From contig NZ_WKJJ01000003.1 of the NCBI RefSeq assembly GCF_009674485.1, positions 248,001 to 312,000 of the forward strand: 64,000 nt of DNA, given 5' to 3'. Made by a program: the position numbers and the translations under genes. Of this stretch, positions 44,618-53,146 are shown piece by piece. This DNA is from Pseudoduganella rivuli (GTDB lineage: Bacteria > Pseudomonadota > Gammaproteobacteria > Burkholderiales > Burkholderiaceae_D). The first letter of the stretch is position 1. Each line of letters starts with the position of its first letter. A model generated the notes under the pieces. It saw only the letters and a list, made by a program, of their open reading frames with translations. It ran no database searches and was not told the origin of the DNA.

Positions 44618-45382
44618 ATGAACAAATTTCTGATCCTGGCACTGGCTGGAGCTCTGAGCAATGCGTATGCGGCCGACAACGATAAGGCTGCCTACGATGC
44701 CGCGAAGGACAAGGCGACTGCCGATTACAAGGCCGCCAAGGCGCAATGCAAAAGCCTGAAAGGCAACGCTGAAGACATTTGCATCGAGGAAGCCAAAGTT
44801 GCCCGCGCCCGTGCCGAGGCCGATGCTGTGGCTCAGCATAAAACCGGCGATGTGAAGGACTTGCGCAAGGCCCGCGAAGACGTCGCGAAAGCTGAGTACG
44901 ACCTGGCCAAGGAAAAATGCGACGACCAGTCCGGCAACGCGAAAAAGGCTTGCAAGCTTGATGCCAAGGCCGCCAAGGAATCGGCCATCGCCGACGCCAA
45001 GCGCGCAGATCCAACCCCGACCATCGGTGAACGCACGGCCGCCGCAGTCGACACCACCCGCGACCGCACCACTACCGCCGTCGACACCACCCGCGACCGC
45101 ACTGCCACCGCCACCACCACCACTGCCACCGATGCAGCCCGTAACACCACCGCTGCCGCTGGCGACGTGATGAGCGACACCATGATCACCACCAAGGTCA
45201 AAGCCGACCTGGCTGCCGATCCAGCCGTGAAAGCCATGGATGTGCACGTGGAAACGGTGAAAGGCGTCGTCATGCTGAGCGGTTTCGTGCCATCGAAATC
45301 GGAAGCCGACAAGGCTGTGCAACTGGCGCGCGGCGTGAAAGGCGTGACGGAAGTGAAAAGCTCGATCCAGGTAAAAAAATAA
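44618..45382 (+). CDS. BON-domain periplasmic protein
   Basis: This 254-residue protein has a signal peptide (MNKFLILALAGALSNAYA) and a long, charged, Lys/Asp/Ala-rich helical region with four cysteines (YKAAKAQCKSLKGNAEDICI, KEKCDDQSGNAKKACKLDAK). A Thr/Asp/Arg repeat follows (VDTTRDRTTTAVDTTRDRT), then a C-terminal BON domain (ITTKVKADLAADPAVKAMDV, GVVMLSGFVPSKSEADKAVQ). BON domains bind membranes or phospholipids and are found in stress-induced proteins such as OsmY. A GGGAGG ribosome site precedes the ATG; a terminator follows. Confidence 0.88.
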   Translation: MNKFLILALAGALSNAYAADNDKAAYDAAKDKATADYKAAKAQCKSLKGNAEDICIEEAKVARARAEADAVAQHKTGDVKDLRKAREDVAKAEYDLAKEKCDDQSGNAKKACKLDAKAAKESAIADAKRADPTPTIGERTAAAVDTTRDRTTTAVDTTRDRTATATTTTATDAARNTTAAAGDVMSDTMITTKVKADLAADPAVKAMDVHVETVKGVVMLSGFVPSKSEADKAVQLARGVKGVTEVKSSIQVKK

Positions 45383-45399
45383 CGTGAAGTGATTTGACA

Positions 45400-45427
45400 T
45401 TTTGCCCCGCCGCGTGCGGGGCAAAAT
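45400..45427 (+). terminator. Terminator after the BON-domain gene
   Basis: TTTTGCCCCGC (45400-45410) pairs with GCGGGGCAAAA (45416-45426) and runs into TTTT. Confidence 0.85.
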
Positions 45428-45434
45428 TTTGGTT

Positions 45435-45460
45435 GTTTAAATTATGATCGTAATTTAAAC
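45435..45460. promoter_or_regulatory. Perfect 10 bp inverted repeat before the MFS gene
   Basis: GTTTAAATTA (45435-45444), TGATCG, TAATTTAAAC (45451-45460). It lies 32 bp before the MFS start codon and after the terminator, in an operator position. No regulator gene is adjacent. Confidence 0.6.
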
Positions 45461-45492
45461 TGCTCTGCATTCCCAAATGAATGGAGAGCGCC

Positions 45493-46794
45493 ATGTTGTC
45501 TGCTGCCTTATCCGCCCGGCTGGAGCGCCGTGGTATCCACTATGCGTGGGTGATCGTTGCCGTGACGTTTATGACAGGCCTGGCGTCGTCGGCCGCGCTG
45601 GGGCTGCCGGGTGCGCTGCTGCAGCCGTTGTCCAAGGAGTTCGGTTGGAGCGTGGATGCGATATCTTCCGCGCTGGCCGTGCGCTTTGCGTTGTTTGGCT
45701 TGATGGGGCCGTTCGCGGCCATCCTGATGGAGCGGTTTGGCTTGCGCAACGTGGTGGCCACGGCGCTGGGGCTGATCGCCACCGGTTCGCTGCTGGCCAC
45801 GCAAATGACGGCGTTCTGGCATCTGGTGGCGCTGTGGGGTGTGATGCTGGGCGTGGCGTCCGGCATGACAGCGCTGGTGCTGTCGGCCGTGGTGTCGAAC
45901 CGCTGGTTTGAAACGCGGCGCGGCCTGGTGGTGGGCGTGTTGACGGCCAGCGCCGCCACCGGCCAGCTGGCGTTCCTGCCGGTGGGCGCGTGGCTGGTGC
46001 AGCAGTACGGCTGGCGCATGGCCGTGTGGCCCGTGTTTGTCGCCTGTGCACTGGTGGCGGTCGCCGCCTGGATGCTGATGCGCGACCGTCCTGCCGACGT
46101 GGGGCTGGCGCCATATGGCATGCCGGAGGGAGCGGCGTCCGCCGCGGCGGCGCCAGGGGCGGCGCGCATCACGTTTGGCACGCCGTTTGCCGTGCTCAAG
46201 GAAGCGGCCGCGCACCGCGCGTTCTGGCTGTTGTCCGGCACGTTCTTCATTTGCGGCCTCAGCACCAATGGCTTGATCCAGACCCACTTCATTTCACTGT
46301 GCGGCGATGCGGGGCTGGCCGCCGTGCCGGCCGCGTCGGTGCTGGCCATGATGGGCGTGTTTGATTTGTTCGGCACCATCCTGTCCGGCTGGCTGTCGGA
46401 CCGCTATGACAACCGCAAGCTGCTGTTCTGGTACTACAGCTTGCGCGGCTTGTCGCTGCTATGGCTGCCGTATTCGGAATTCACGCTGTATGGCTTGTCG
46501 CTGTTCGCCATGTTCTATGGGCTGGACTGGATTGCCACCGTGCCGCCGACCGTGCGGCTGACGGCGGCCACGGTCGGGCGGGAAAAAGCGGGGATGGTGT
46601 TTGGCTGGATTTTCGCCAGCCATCAGCTGGGAGCGGCCGTGGCGGCGTTTGGCGCGGGCAAGGTGCGCGCCTTGCTGTTCACGTATGACCCGGCCTTGTT
46701 CGCGGCAGGCGCCGCGTGCCTGGTGGCGGCATTGCTGGCGCTGGCGGTACGCCGCACCCAGGTGGCAGCGGTGGCCCAGCGCAAGGCGGCTTAA
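45493..46794 (+). CDS. MFS transporter
   Basis: This is a 433-residue 12-helix major facilitator. The first helix is HYAWVIVAVTFMTGLASSAA, a loop motif DRYDNRKLLFWYY follows helix 8, and LTAATVGREKAGMVFG lies late in the protein. The pattern resembles anion:cation symporters of the oxalate/formate antiporter-like group. GGAG precedes the ATG at 45493; an ATG at 45481 would put the ribosome site inside the coding part. The inverted repeat at 45435-45460 suggests specific control. Substrate not determinable. The stop overlaps the end of the opposing gene by four bases. Confidence 0.85.
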   Translation: MLSAALSARLERRGIHYAWVIVAVTFMTGLASSAALGLPGALLQPLSKEFGWSVDAISSALAVRFALFGLMGPFAAILMERFGLRNVVATALGLIATGSLLATQMTAFWHLVALWGVMLGVASGMTALVLSAVVSNRWFETRRGLVVGVLTASAATGQLAFLPVGAWLVQQYGWRMAVWPVFVACALVAVAAWMLMRDRPADVGLAPYGMPEGAASAAAAPGAARITFGTPFAVLKEAAAHRAFWLLSGTFFICGLSTNGLIQTHFISLCGDAGLAAVPAASVLAMMGVFDLFGTILSGWLSDRYDNRKLLFWYYSLRGLSLLWLPYSEFTLYGLSLFAMFYGLDWIATVPPTVRLTAATVGREKAGMVFGWIFASHQLGAAVAAFGAGKVRALLFTYDPALFAAGAACLVAALLALAVRRTQVAAVAQRKAA

Positions 46795-47234
46795 TTGACG
46801 CTGACGGCCATTTGCTGAACGGCGGTTTCATCGGGGCGGCGCGACACGGCGCGCGCATTGCCCCCTTTGGCCATCAGGTTTTCCCAGAAATCGCGCTCCA
46901 CGCGGGCCGACGCGAGGCGGCCATAAGCCTGGCCATTGCTGTAGTGGATCGTTGCAGCCACCCACGCCTCATGCCGGGCTTTGACTTGCTGGTATTCGCG
47001 CGACGCGGCCAGCATGTCGTCCACATTCTGTTGTTGCCCCGCCGCAGCGCGGAAACAGGCGCGCCACGCTTTCAACGACTTCTCAACCCGGCGTACACTC
47101 TCGGTGGAAGTGGAGCGGGGTGGAAATTCCGGTTGCGGGCATTCCGCGTTTTGCCTGGGGTCGGTCTCAGCGCCCATCGCAAGGGCAGGGCTGCACAGGA
47201 TGGCAGCGGATAACAAGACAGCAACCTGCTTCAT
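46791..47234 (-). CDS. Exported protein of unknown function
   Basis: This 147-residue protein has a signal peptide (MKQVAVLLSAAILCSPALAM) and a mostly helical mature part with the pair CPQPEFPPR and WRACFRAAAGQQQ, which may form a disulphide. There is no recognisable family. The ATG at 47234 starts the signal peptide; a longer frame begins at 47264. It is divergent from the LprI-like gene, sharing 121 bp that contain the palindrome TCCGTACGGA at 47274-47283, and convergent with the MFS gene. Confidence 0.65.
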   Translation of the reverse strand: MKQVAVLLSAAILCSPALAMGAETDPRQNAECPQPEFPPRSTSTESVRRVEKSLKAWRACFRAAAGQQQNVDDMLAASREYQQVKARHEAWVAATIHYSNGQAYGRLASARVERDFWENLMAKGGNARAVSRRPDETAVQQMAVSVN

Positions 47235-47273
47235 CAGGACTCCCGCAGATAAGTGAGCGGCCATTTTAACTTG

Positions 47274-47283
47274 TCCGTACGGA
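47274..47283. promoter_or_regulatory. TCCGTACGGA palindrome between divergent secreted-protein genes
   Basis: A perfect 10 bp palindrome in the 121 bp between the genes at 47234 and 47356, flanked by TTG and AAACTAA. TetR-family operators often have this form. No regulator is adjacent. Confidence 0.4.
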
Positions 47284-47355
47284 AACTAAGTAATTTTTTT
47301 GTAACAGTAGCGTTCTTATATACTGTCGTCATTGTGTCGAATGGGGAGCGGCTGG

Positions 47356-48411
47356 ATGAAGCGAGTATGGGTGAGCGCGGCCAGGGCGGCGGCGGTAGGC
47401 TGGGTGGCGATGTTGCCGGCAATGGCGCAGCCGCCCGAGTATCCGAACACGTCGGCGATGGGCAGTCTGGGCGACACCAATGCCGTGTGGTACCGCCAGT
47501 GCATGGCGGTCCAGCATGTCCAGCCGCCGGCGCGCGACTTGCCGGCCGCCAGCGCACTGCACGGCTTGCGCCATTGCGGCGCGCAAGACCGCTACTACGA
47601 TACCCGCGAGCGCGTGGCCGCCAGTCCGCTGGCATGGGACCAGGTGCGCCATTGCGCCGTGGCCGAACATGATGCGGCGGTCCTGATGATGCTGTACGCG
47701 AATGGTTACGGCGTATCGCGCAACCACGAGCTGGCGCTGAAATATGCGTGCTCGATGCCGGCCGCGCCGGCGGAAATGGATGCGCGCGTGGCGCATTTGA
47801 AAGAGCGGACCGACCACCACGACCCGGCCGTTTTCGACCAGTGCGATGACGTCACCAGCAGCCATATGGGCACGTTTTGCGCGGCGATCCAGGAGCGCCT
47901 GGACAGCCGCGAACGCAATGGCAAGGTGGTTGCCATCATCAAGGCGTGGCCGCTGGCGCAGCAGGCGGTGGCGGCGAAATTGCAGGCCGCGCTGGATGTG
48001 TTCGCGGCCAGCCGCGCCGACCAGGAAACCGACATGAGCGGCGGCTTGCGCGCCGCGCTGGCGATCGAAGCGCGGGGTTTTGAACTGGACCAGTTTGCCC
48101 GCGATTTGCAGGAAGCGGAAAAAGGCCATTTGCCGCGCTACACGCCGCAGCAATACCAGCAGCTGGAACGCAAGCTGGGTGACGTATTCGAACGCTTGAT
48201 GGAGCGCCGGGTAGGTCAACCTGGTTCGCATTTGGTGGGCCACGGCACCGTGACCAAGGATGGCGTGCGCATCACGCAGCAGGCGTGGCAGGCGTACCGC
48301 GACGCCTGGGTGGCGCTGGGGGCGGCGCGGTATCCGAACGTGGCGCCCCATGCATGGAAAGCGCTGCTGACGCAGCGCCGGATCGAACAGCTGGCGGAGT
48401 TCGAGTCCTGA
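47356..48411 (+). CDS. Exported Sel1-like and LprI-like domain protein
   Basis: This is a 351-residue exported protein. After a signal peptide (RVWVSAARAAAVGWVAMLPA) comes a Cys-containing region, then a short Sel1-like segment (AAVLMMLYANGYGVSRNHEL). A C-terminal DUF1311/LprI-type domain follows, with the hallmark QQAWQAYRDAWVALGAARYP and ending TQRRIEQL. LprI proteins inhibit lysozyme or shield the cell wall. The C-terminal identification is reasonable; the Sel1 part is weak. GGGGAG precedes the ATG. Monocistronic and divergent from the unknown exported protein. Confidence 0.75.
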   Translation: MKRVWVSAARAAAVGWVAMLPAMAQPPEYPNTSAMGSLGDTNAVWYRQCMAVQHVQPPARDLPAASALHGLRHCGAQDRYYDTRERVAASPLAWDQVRHCAVAEHDAAVLMMLYANGYGVSRNHELALKYACSMPAAPAEMDARVAHLKERTDHHDPAVFDQCDDVTSSHMGTFCAAIQERLDSRERNGKVVAIIKAWPLAQQAVAAKLQAALDVFAASRADQETDMSGGLRAALAIEARGFELDQFARDLQEAEKGHLPRYTPQQYQQLERKLGDVFERLMERRVGQPGSHLVGHGTVTKDGVRITQQAWQAYRDAWVALGAARYPNVAPHAWKALLTQRRIEQLAEFES

Positions 48412-48429
48412 ACTCCGCCGTCGACGCCA

Positions 48430-50577
48430 TCAGCGGCCGTCGTTCAGGTACTTGTTCAGCCAGCCGTGCACTTCGTTGTAGAAGTAGCGGCTGTTCTCAC
48501 CTTTCAGGATCCAGTGGTTTTCATCGGGGAAGACCACCAGCTTGCTGGGCACATTGAGGCGCTGCTGGGTGGCGAAGTTCATCAGTGCATTGTTGACGGG
48601 CACACGGTAATCCAGTTCACCCACCGTGATCAGGATCGGCGTTTTAAAGCCGGTGCCCTTTTCATGGTTCCCCGCCTGCATTACCGGGCTTTGTTCGCGC
48701 CACACGGGCAGGTTGCTCCATACCGGGCCGCCCGCATTGACTTCGCGGCCATGGATGCTGTCGCTGGTGCCCCACTGCATGACGAGGTCCATCTCGCCCG
48801 CGTGCGACACGATGGCCTTGTAGCGCGTGGTGGTCGCCTGCAGCCAGTTGGCCAGGTGGCCGCCATAGCTGGCGCCGCCCGCGGCCAGTTTATTGGCGTC
48901 GATGAAGCTGTACTTCCTGATGGCTTCATCAACGGCCTGGTTGACTTCATCGCCCGGCCCCTTCAGCGGATCGAACTGGATCGAGCGGGCGAATTCCTCG
49001 CCATAGCCGGTGGAACCCTTGTAGTCCGTCAGCAGCACCACGTAGCCCGGCTTGGCCAGCAGGTGGTAATTCCAGCGCAGTACGAACTGGTCGCGCCACA
49101 TGTTGGCGGCGCCGCCGTGGATCACGGCAAACAGCGGATACTTCTTGTTCGGGTCGAAGTTGGCCGGCTTGACCACCATGTTGTGGATCTGGCGGCCATC
49201 CGGCGTCTTGAACCAGAAGTGTTCCGGCGCCTGCCAGTCGATGGCGGCGGCCTTGTCCACGTTGAACGACGTCAGGCGCTTCGGACCCTGGGCCGTGAAC
49301 GCATGCACTTCCGGCGGATTGACCGACGATTCCCAGACGCCAACCAGCGTCTTGCCGCCCACCGACAGCGAGTTGATGCTGCCCGTGGCGTGGTTCGCTT
49401 CGGTCTTCACATCGCCGCCCGCGTAATTCATCGAGTACAGCTGTTCCAGGCCCGCGTGCTCATACGTGAACAGAATGCGCTTGCCGTCGGCCGGCAGCAC
49501 GTAGCGGGAAATCGAGCGGTCCAGCGACGCGGTCAGCACCTTGCGCTGCAGCGACGTGGCCGGCCACGCAAAACTGGCCAGGCGGTCCAGGTCGTACACC
49601 TTGCCCGGCGTTTCATCCTGCGTCAGCGCGAACAGCGTCTTGCCGTCCGGCGCGAATTGCAGCGCGCCGTAGCTGTGCGTGTCCTTGGTCAGTTGCAGCG
49701 CTTCGCCGCCGGCGGCCGGCGCCACGAAGATTTGCGTGAAAGCGGAGGCGCGCGCCAGTTCGTCGCGGTTGGTCGACGCGGCAAACACGATGGCTTTGCC
49801 ATCCGGCGCCCAGATCGCGTTCAGCGACTGGCCTTCGTCGCCCTGGCCGCCGCCGAAGCCCGGCATGGCGGCCAGCCTGGAATTGGCCAGGATGTCGCGC
49901 GGCACGGCGCCCGGTTCGGCATCCATGACGAACAGGCGCACTTTTTTATCGTCCAGCCACTTGTCGAAGAAGCGGGGCGGGAATGATTCATAGGCGCGTG
50001 CGCTGTACTTGCGGTCCTTGCGCTCTTTCGCCGCCTTCTTGATGGCTTCCTCGTCCGTCGCGCCAGGGAAGACGTCGGACACGAACAGCAATTGCTTGCC
50101 ATCCGGGCTGAAGCGGGGCGAACGGGCGCCCAGGGTCAGCGTGGTCAGGCGCTGCGCTTCGCCGCCGCCCGCGATGTCGATGCGGTAAATCTGGCCCGCG
50201 TCGTCGCCGTCGCGCTTGGCGACGAACACCAGCGATTTGCTGTCCGGCGCCCAGTTCACGCCCGATTCGCCGCCTTTCGAAAAGGTCAGGCGGCGCGGCG
50301 CGCTGTCATCAAGCAGCGACTTGATCCACAGGTCGGCCCACTGCTCCTTGCTGTCATAGGCCGGGTCCGTGACGGAAAACACGGCCCAGCGGCCATCCGG
50401 GCTGACGGAAGGGCCGCCGATGCGCTTCATCAGCCACACGTCTTCGTGGGTGATCGCGTGTTTCGCGATGGTGGCGGCAGCCGTTCCTGCGGCGGCGGGC
50501 GCGGTGGCGCCGTTGGCCATGGCGCCCGTGGCTGCGGTCAGCAGCAGGGCGGTGACGGAGAGGGGGATCAGTTTCAT
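48430..50577 (-). CDS. S9-family prolyl oligopeptidase-like peptidase
   Basis: This is a 715-residue exported serine peptidase with a signal peptide (MKLIPLSVTALLLTAATGAM), an N-terminal beta-propeller of WD40-like PD40 repeats (SPDGRWAVFSVTD, FSPDGKQLLFVSDV, FAPDGKTLFALTQD) and a C-terminal alpha/beta-hydrolase domain. The nucleophile Ser is near residue 571 in GGASYGGH; the acid is in GELDYRVPV and the base in DENHWIL. Such enzymes cleave after proline or release dipeptides and acyl peptides. It lies convergent with the LprI-like gene and divergent from the solute-binding protein. Confidence 0.93.
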   Translation of the reverse strand: MKLIPLSVTALLLTAATGAMANGATAPAAAGTAAATIAKHAITHEDVWLMKRIGGPSVSPDGRWAVFSVTDPAYDSKEQWADLWIKSLLDDSAPRRLTFSKGGESGVNWAPDSKSLVFVAKRDGDDAGQIYRIDIAGGGEAQRLTTLTLGARSPRFSPDGKQLLFVSDVFPGATDEEAIKKAAKERKDRKYSARAYESFPPRFFDKWLDDKKVRLFVMDAEPGAVPRDILANSRLAAMPGFGGGQGDEGQSLNAIWAPDGKAIVFAASTNRDELARASAFTQIFVAPAAGGEALQLTKDTHSYGALQFAPDGKTLFALTQDETPGKVYDLDRLASFAWPATSLQRKVLTASLDRSISRYVLPADGKRILFTYEHAGLEQLYSMNYAGGDVKTEANHATGSINSLSVGGKTLVGVWESSVNPPEVHAFTAQGPKRLTSFNVDKAAAIDWQAPEHFWFKTPDGRQIHNMVVKPANFDPNKKYPLFAVIHGGAANMWRDQFVLRWNYHLLAKPGYVVLLTDYKGSTGYGEEFARSIQFDPLKGPGDEVNQAVDEAIRKYSFIDANKLAAGGASYGGHLANWLQATTTRYKAIVSHAGEMDLVMQWGTSDSIHGREVNAGGPVWSNLPVWREQSPVMQAGNHEKGTGFKTPILITVGELDYRVPVNNALMNFATQQRLNVPSKLVVFPDENHWILKGENSRYFYNEVHGWLNKYLNDGR

Positions 50578-50746
50578 GGTGACCTGTGGATAGGATTAAG
50601 CGATAAAGCGAAGCGGACTATGGTCAGATAAAACCTTGCTCGATGTCAATCAGCCATATGTTATGCAAATGTATCAGCCGGGCACGACTGTGGAAGTTGT
50701 CGCTTGAACCATGATAGGCTCGGGTATTGGTTGATTTTTCTTCATC

Positions 50747-51523
50747 ATGATGCGCGTGTTCCTGCTTTCGCTGTTGCTGGTTGCTACTGCTTTGCCGCGC
50801 ATGGCGATGGCGGCCGACGTGCCGAAACAGGTGCGCGCCTGCGCCGATACCAATGATTTCCCGCCCTATACGTACCGGTCCCGCAAGGAGGCGAAAGACG
50901 TCATGGGCTATAACGCCGATTACCTGCGGCAGTTGCTGGCGCCGCAGGGGCGCACGCTGAGCATTACGCAATTGCCATGGAAGCGCTGCCTGGCCGATAC
51001 CATGGCGGGGCTGTACGACGTGGTGCTGGACGCGGCGGGCACGCCGGAGCGCCAGCGCCAGTTTCATCTGGCCCGGTCGCATTATGCGGTGACGCCGATT
51101 ATCCTGTTCGACCGGCGCCGTCCGCCGCCGCCGGTGGCCAATCCGAACGAACTGACCCAACTGACGCGTTGCGAAGTACTGGGCTGGGACTATTCCGGCG
51201 CCGGGGTGACGGCGGCCAGTGTCCCGGTTTCCGCGCCGACGACCGCAGCCAGCGCGCTCAACATGCTGCGCGCGGGACGCTGCCAGGTCATGCTGTACGA
51301 CCTGGAATTGCTGCATGGCTTGCAGCTGGTTGGCGACGATGCGCTGGCGGAGGGGCTGGATTACCGGCCGGTGTCGTGGGTGCCGACTTACCGCATGCAC
51401 GTGGGTGTCAGCCGCAAGGTGCCTTATGCGTGGGATTTGCTGCGCATGCTGGACCGGGGTGTCGAGCGCATGGAACAAGAGGGCGCCGGCGCGCGCATCC
51501 TCGCGCGTCATATTCCACATTGA
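50747..51523 (+). CDS. Family 3 extracellular solute-binding protein
   Basis: This 258-residue periplasmic protein has a signal peptide (MRVFLLSLLLVATALPRMAM) and the amino-acid-binding-like fold: ACADTNDFPPYTY, VMGYNADYLRQLLAP, LYDVVLDAAGTPERQRQF and HVGVSRKVPYAW. It lies alone, without ABC permease or ATPase genes, so it may serve a transporter encoded elsewhere or act in sensing. There are two ATGs in tandem; either may be the start. The downstream gene is the broken TonB receptor. Confidence 0.85.
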   Translation: MMRVFLLSLLLVATALPRMAMAADVPKQVRACADTNDFPPYTYRSRKEAKDVMGYNADYLRQLLAPQGRTLSITQLPWKRCLADTMAGLYDVVLDAAGTPERQRQFHLARSHYAVTPIILFDRRRPPPPVANPNELTQLTRCEVLGWDYSGAGVTAASVPVSAPTTAASALNMLRAGRCQVMLYDLELLHGLQLVGDDALAEGLDYRPVSWVPTYRMHVGVSRKVPYAWDLLRMLDRGVERMEQEGAGARILARHIPH

Positions 51524-51625
51524 TCCGGGCTTTGTTGCATCGGCGTCATGGCGCCGGGCTTTTGGCTGCACCTTGGCGAGCCCAGGCGTACCATGGACCA
51601 CTTACTGCCATGAGTGGAGTTGCCG

Positions 51626-51931
51626 ATGCGCGGGATGCTGCCGGGGAAATCCATCGTTGCCGTTGCGCTCGGTGCGGGTGTTGCCGCGACTGGCGCACAA
51701 GGCGCCGGACCGCTGGAAGCGGGACCGGCCGCAGCGGCATCCGTGCCGGTCGTGGTGGTGAGCGCACGCAAGCGCGATGAAACCATTATCGACGCGCCGC
51801 TGGCCATCACGGTCTTCAGTGAACAGGCGCTGGCCGATTACGGCATCCGCAACTTCGCCGACTATGCCATTGACATCCGCCCCTCCATGAACGCAGGGGA
51901 TTCCTTCGGCGCTACGCGGTCATTTGCGTAG
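51626..51931 (+). pseudogene. TonB-dependent receptor, truncated by an IS605/IS1341-type insertion
   Basis: The frame starts with a proper ribosome site (TGGAG) and encodes a signal peptide and the N-terminal part of a plug domain (VVVVSARKRDETIIDAPLAI, TVFSEQALADYGIRNFADYA). After about 81 codons (position 51869) it runs into the right end of the insertion and hits a stop at 51929-51931. The next 1.3 kb are transposon DNA, and the receptor sequence does not resume after the far end. Some 600-800 residues of the barrel are missing, so the gene is non-functional. The parent would import iron or a plant-derived compound. Confidence 0.85.
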
Positions 51932-52010
51932 TCGCTACGGTGGGTTCCTGCTTCATCGAGCAGCCCGACTGCGCCAACTCTCCACAGGCTAAAACGCGAT
52001 GTCCTCGCGC
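51870..52010 (-). ncRNA. Predicted omega (right-end) RNA of the TnpB element
   Basis: By analogy to ISDra2, the guide RNA scaffold comes from the 3' end of tnpB and the right end, terminating at 51870 with the guide continuing into flanking DNA. The right-end hairpin (51880-51899) fits. The guide would start with TGGCATAGTCGGCGAAGT, which is antisense to the broken receptor gene. The 5' boundary is a rough guess. Confidence 0.45.
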
Positions 52011-53129
52011 TAAAACGTTGATCGCGCCGACCACATCGGCGTGATTTTTATAGCCGCAATCGACGCACAGGAATTGCGCCTGCGTCCGCCGATTGTCTGG
52101 CGAGACGTGGCCACATGCCGGACACGTCTGGCTGGTGTGGTGCGACGGCACGGCCAGCAGCATGCCACCGTTCCATGCCAGCTTGTAGCCAAGCTGGCGG
52201 CGGAGTTCGCCCCAGCCCTGATCCAGGATGGCACGATTCAGGCCGCTTTTCTGGCGCACCTTGCTGCCGGGCTGTTCGACCGTTCCCTTGGCAGACCTGG
52301 ACATGTTTTTAACCTGCACATCTTCAATACAGACAAGCGCGTGGTTTTTGCTGATCGTCGTTGAGGTTTTGTGCAGGAAATCCTTGCGGGCGTTGGCGAT
52401 GCGGGTGTGCATCTTCTGGACGCGAGCCTTCGCCTTTTTCCAATTGCTGCTGAACTTGACTTTGCGGCTCATGCGGCGCTGGTAGCGCGCCAGGCGCCGC
52501 TGGTGCTTTTTGAAGCTGTTGAGAGGCGCGATGAAAGCGCCATCGCTCATGGTGACGAACCGGGCGATACCAACATCGATGCCGATGGCCGTCGTCACCG
52601 TGGGCAACGGCTGTTCGACTTCGCATTGCGTCTGGACCGCCACGTACCATTTTCCGCCCGACCGGCTAACGGTCACGTTGCGCAGTTCGCCTTGTACGCG
52701 GCGGCTGTTGCGGTAGCGCAGCCAGCCAAGCTTGGGCAGGAAGATACGGTTGTTCGCTTCGTCAAGCCTGATTTGCTTCGGGTCCGGATAGCGGAAGCTG
52801 TCGCCGCAGCCTTTGCGCTTGAAGCATGGGAAGCCGGCCCGCTTCTCGAAGAAGTTTTTGTATGCCTTTTCCAAATCCTTCAAGGCATGTTGTAGTGCCT
52901 GGGATGGCGCTGCCTTGAGCCACTTCATGCCAGCTTCGCGCTTCCAGACCGGCAAATTTGCCGCCATCGCCACGTAGCCAATGAACTTGTTGCCTTGGGC
53001 GTGGTTGTCCTTCTGCATCGCTAGCGCCTTGTTGTAGACGAATCGGCACGACCCGGCGAAACGGCGCATGTCGCGTGCCTGCTCGCCGGTTGGCATTAGT
53101 TCGTATTTGAAGGCTTGGAGGCGAATCAT
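51912..53129 (-). CDS. tnpB: TnpB, RNA-guided endonuclease of an IS200/IS605-family element
   Basis: This is an intact 405-residue TnpB, the ancestor of Cas12. The RuvC catalytic residues are all present: D185 ([10 protein letters not shown]), E269 ([10 protein letters not shown]) and D365 ([15 protein letters not shown]), as is the zinc finger (C336, C339, C355, C358). The N-terminal domain with the arginine-rich helix is complete. It starts [14 protein letters not shown] at 53129. TnpB cuts DNA matching a guide carried by an RNA from the element's right end, next to a short target motif. No tnpA neighbour exists. An intact active site in a single-gene element suggests a working or recently inserted nuclease. 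Confidence 0.95.
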   Translation of the reverse strand: MIRLQAFKYELMPTGEQARDMRRFAGSCRFVYNKALAMQKDNHAQGNKFIGYVAMAANLPVWKREAGMKWLKAAPSQALQHALKDLEKAYKNFFEKRAGFPCFKRKGCGDSFRYPDPKQIRLDEANNRIFLPKLGWLRYRNSRRVQGELRNVTVSRSGGKWYVAVQTQCEVEQPLPTVTTAIGIDVGIARFVTMSDGAFIAPLNSFKKHQRRLARYQRRMSRKVKFSSNWKKAKARVQKMHTRIANARKDFLHKTSTTISKNHALVCIEDVQVKNMSRSAKGTVEQPGSKVRQKSGLNRAILDQGWGELRRQLGYKLAWNGGMLLAVPSHHTSQTCPACGHVSPDNRRTQAQFLCVDCGYKNHADVVGAINVLARGHRVLACGELAQSGCSMKQEPTVATTQMTA

Positions 53130-53146
53130 ACTGTAATTATATACAG

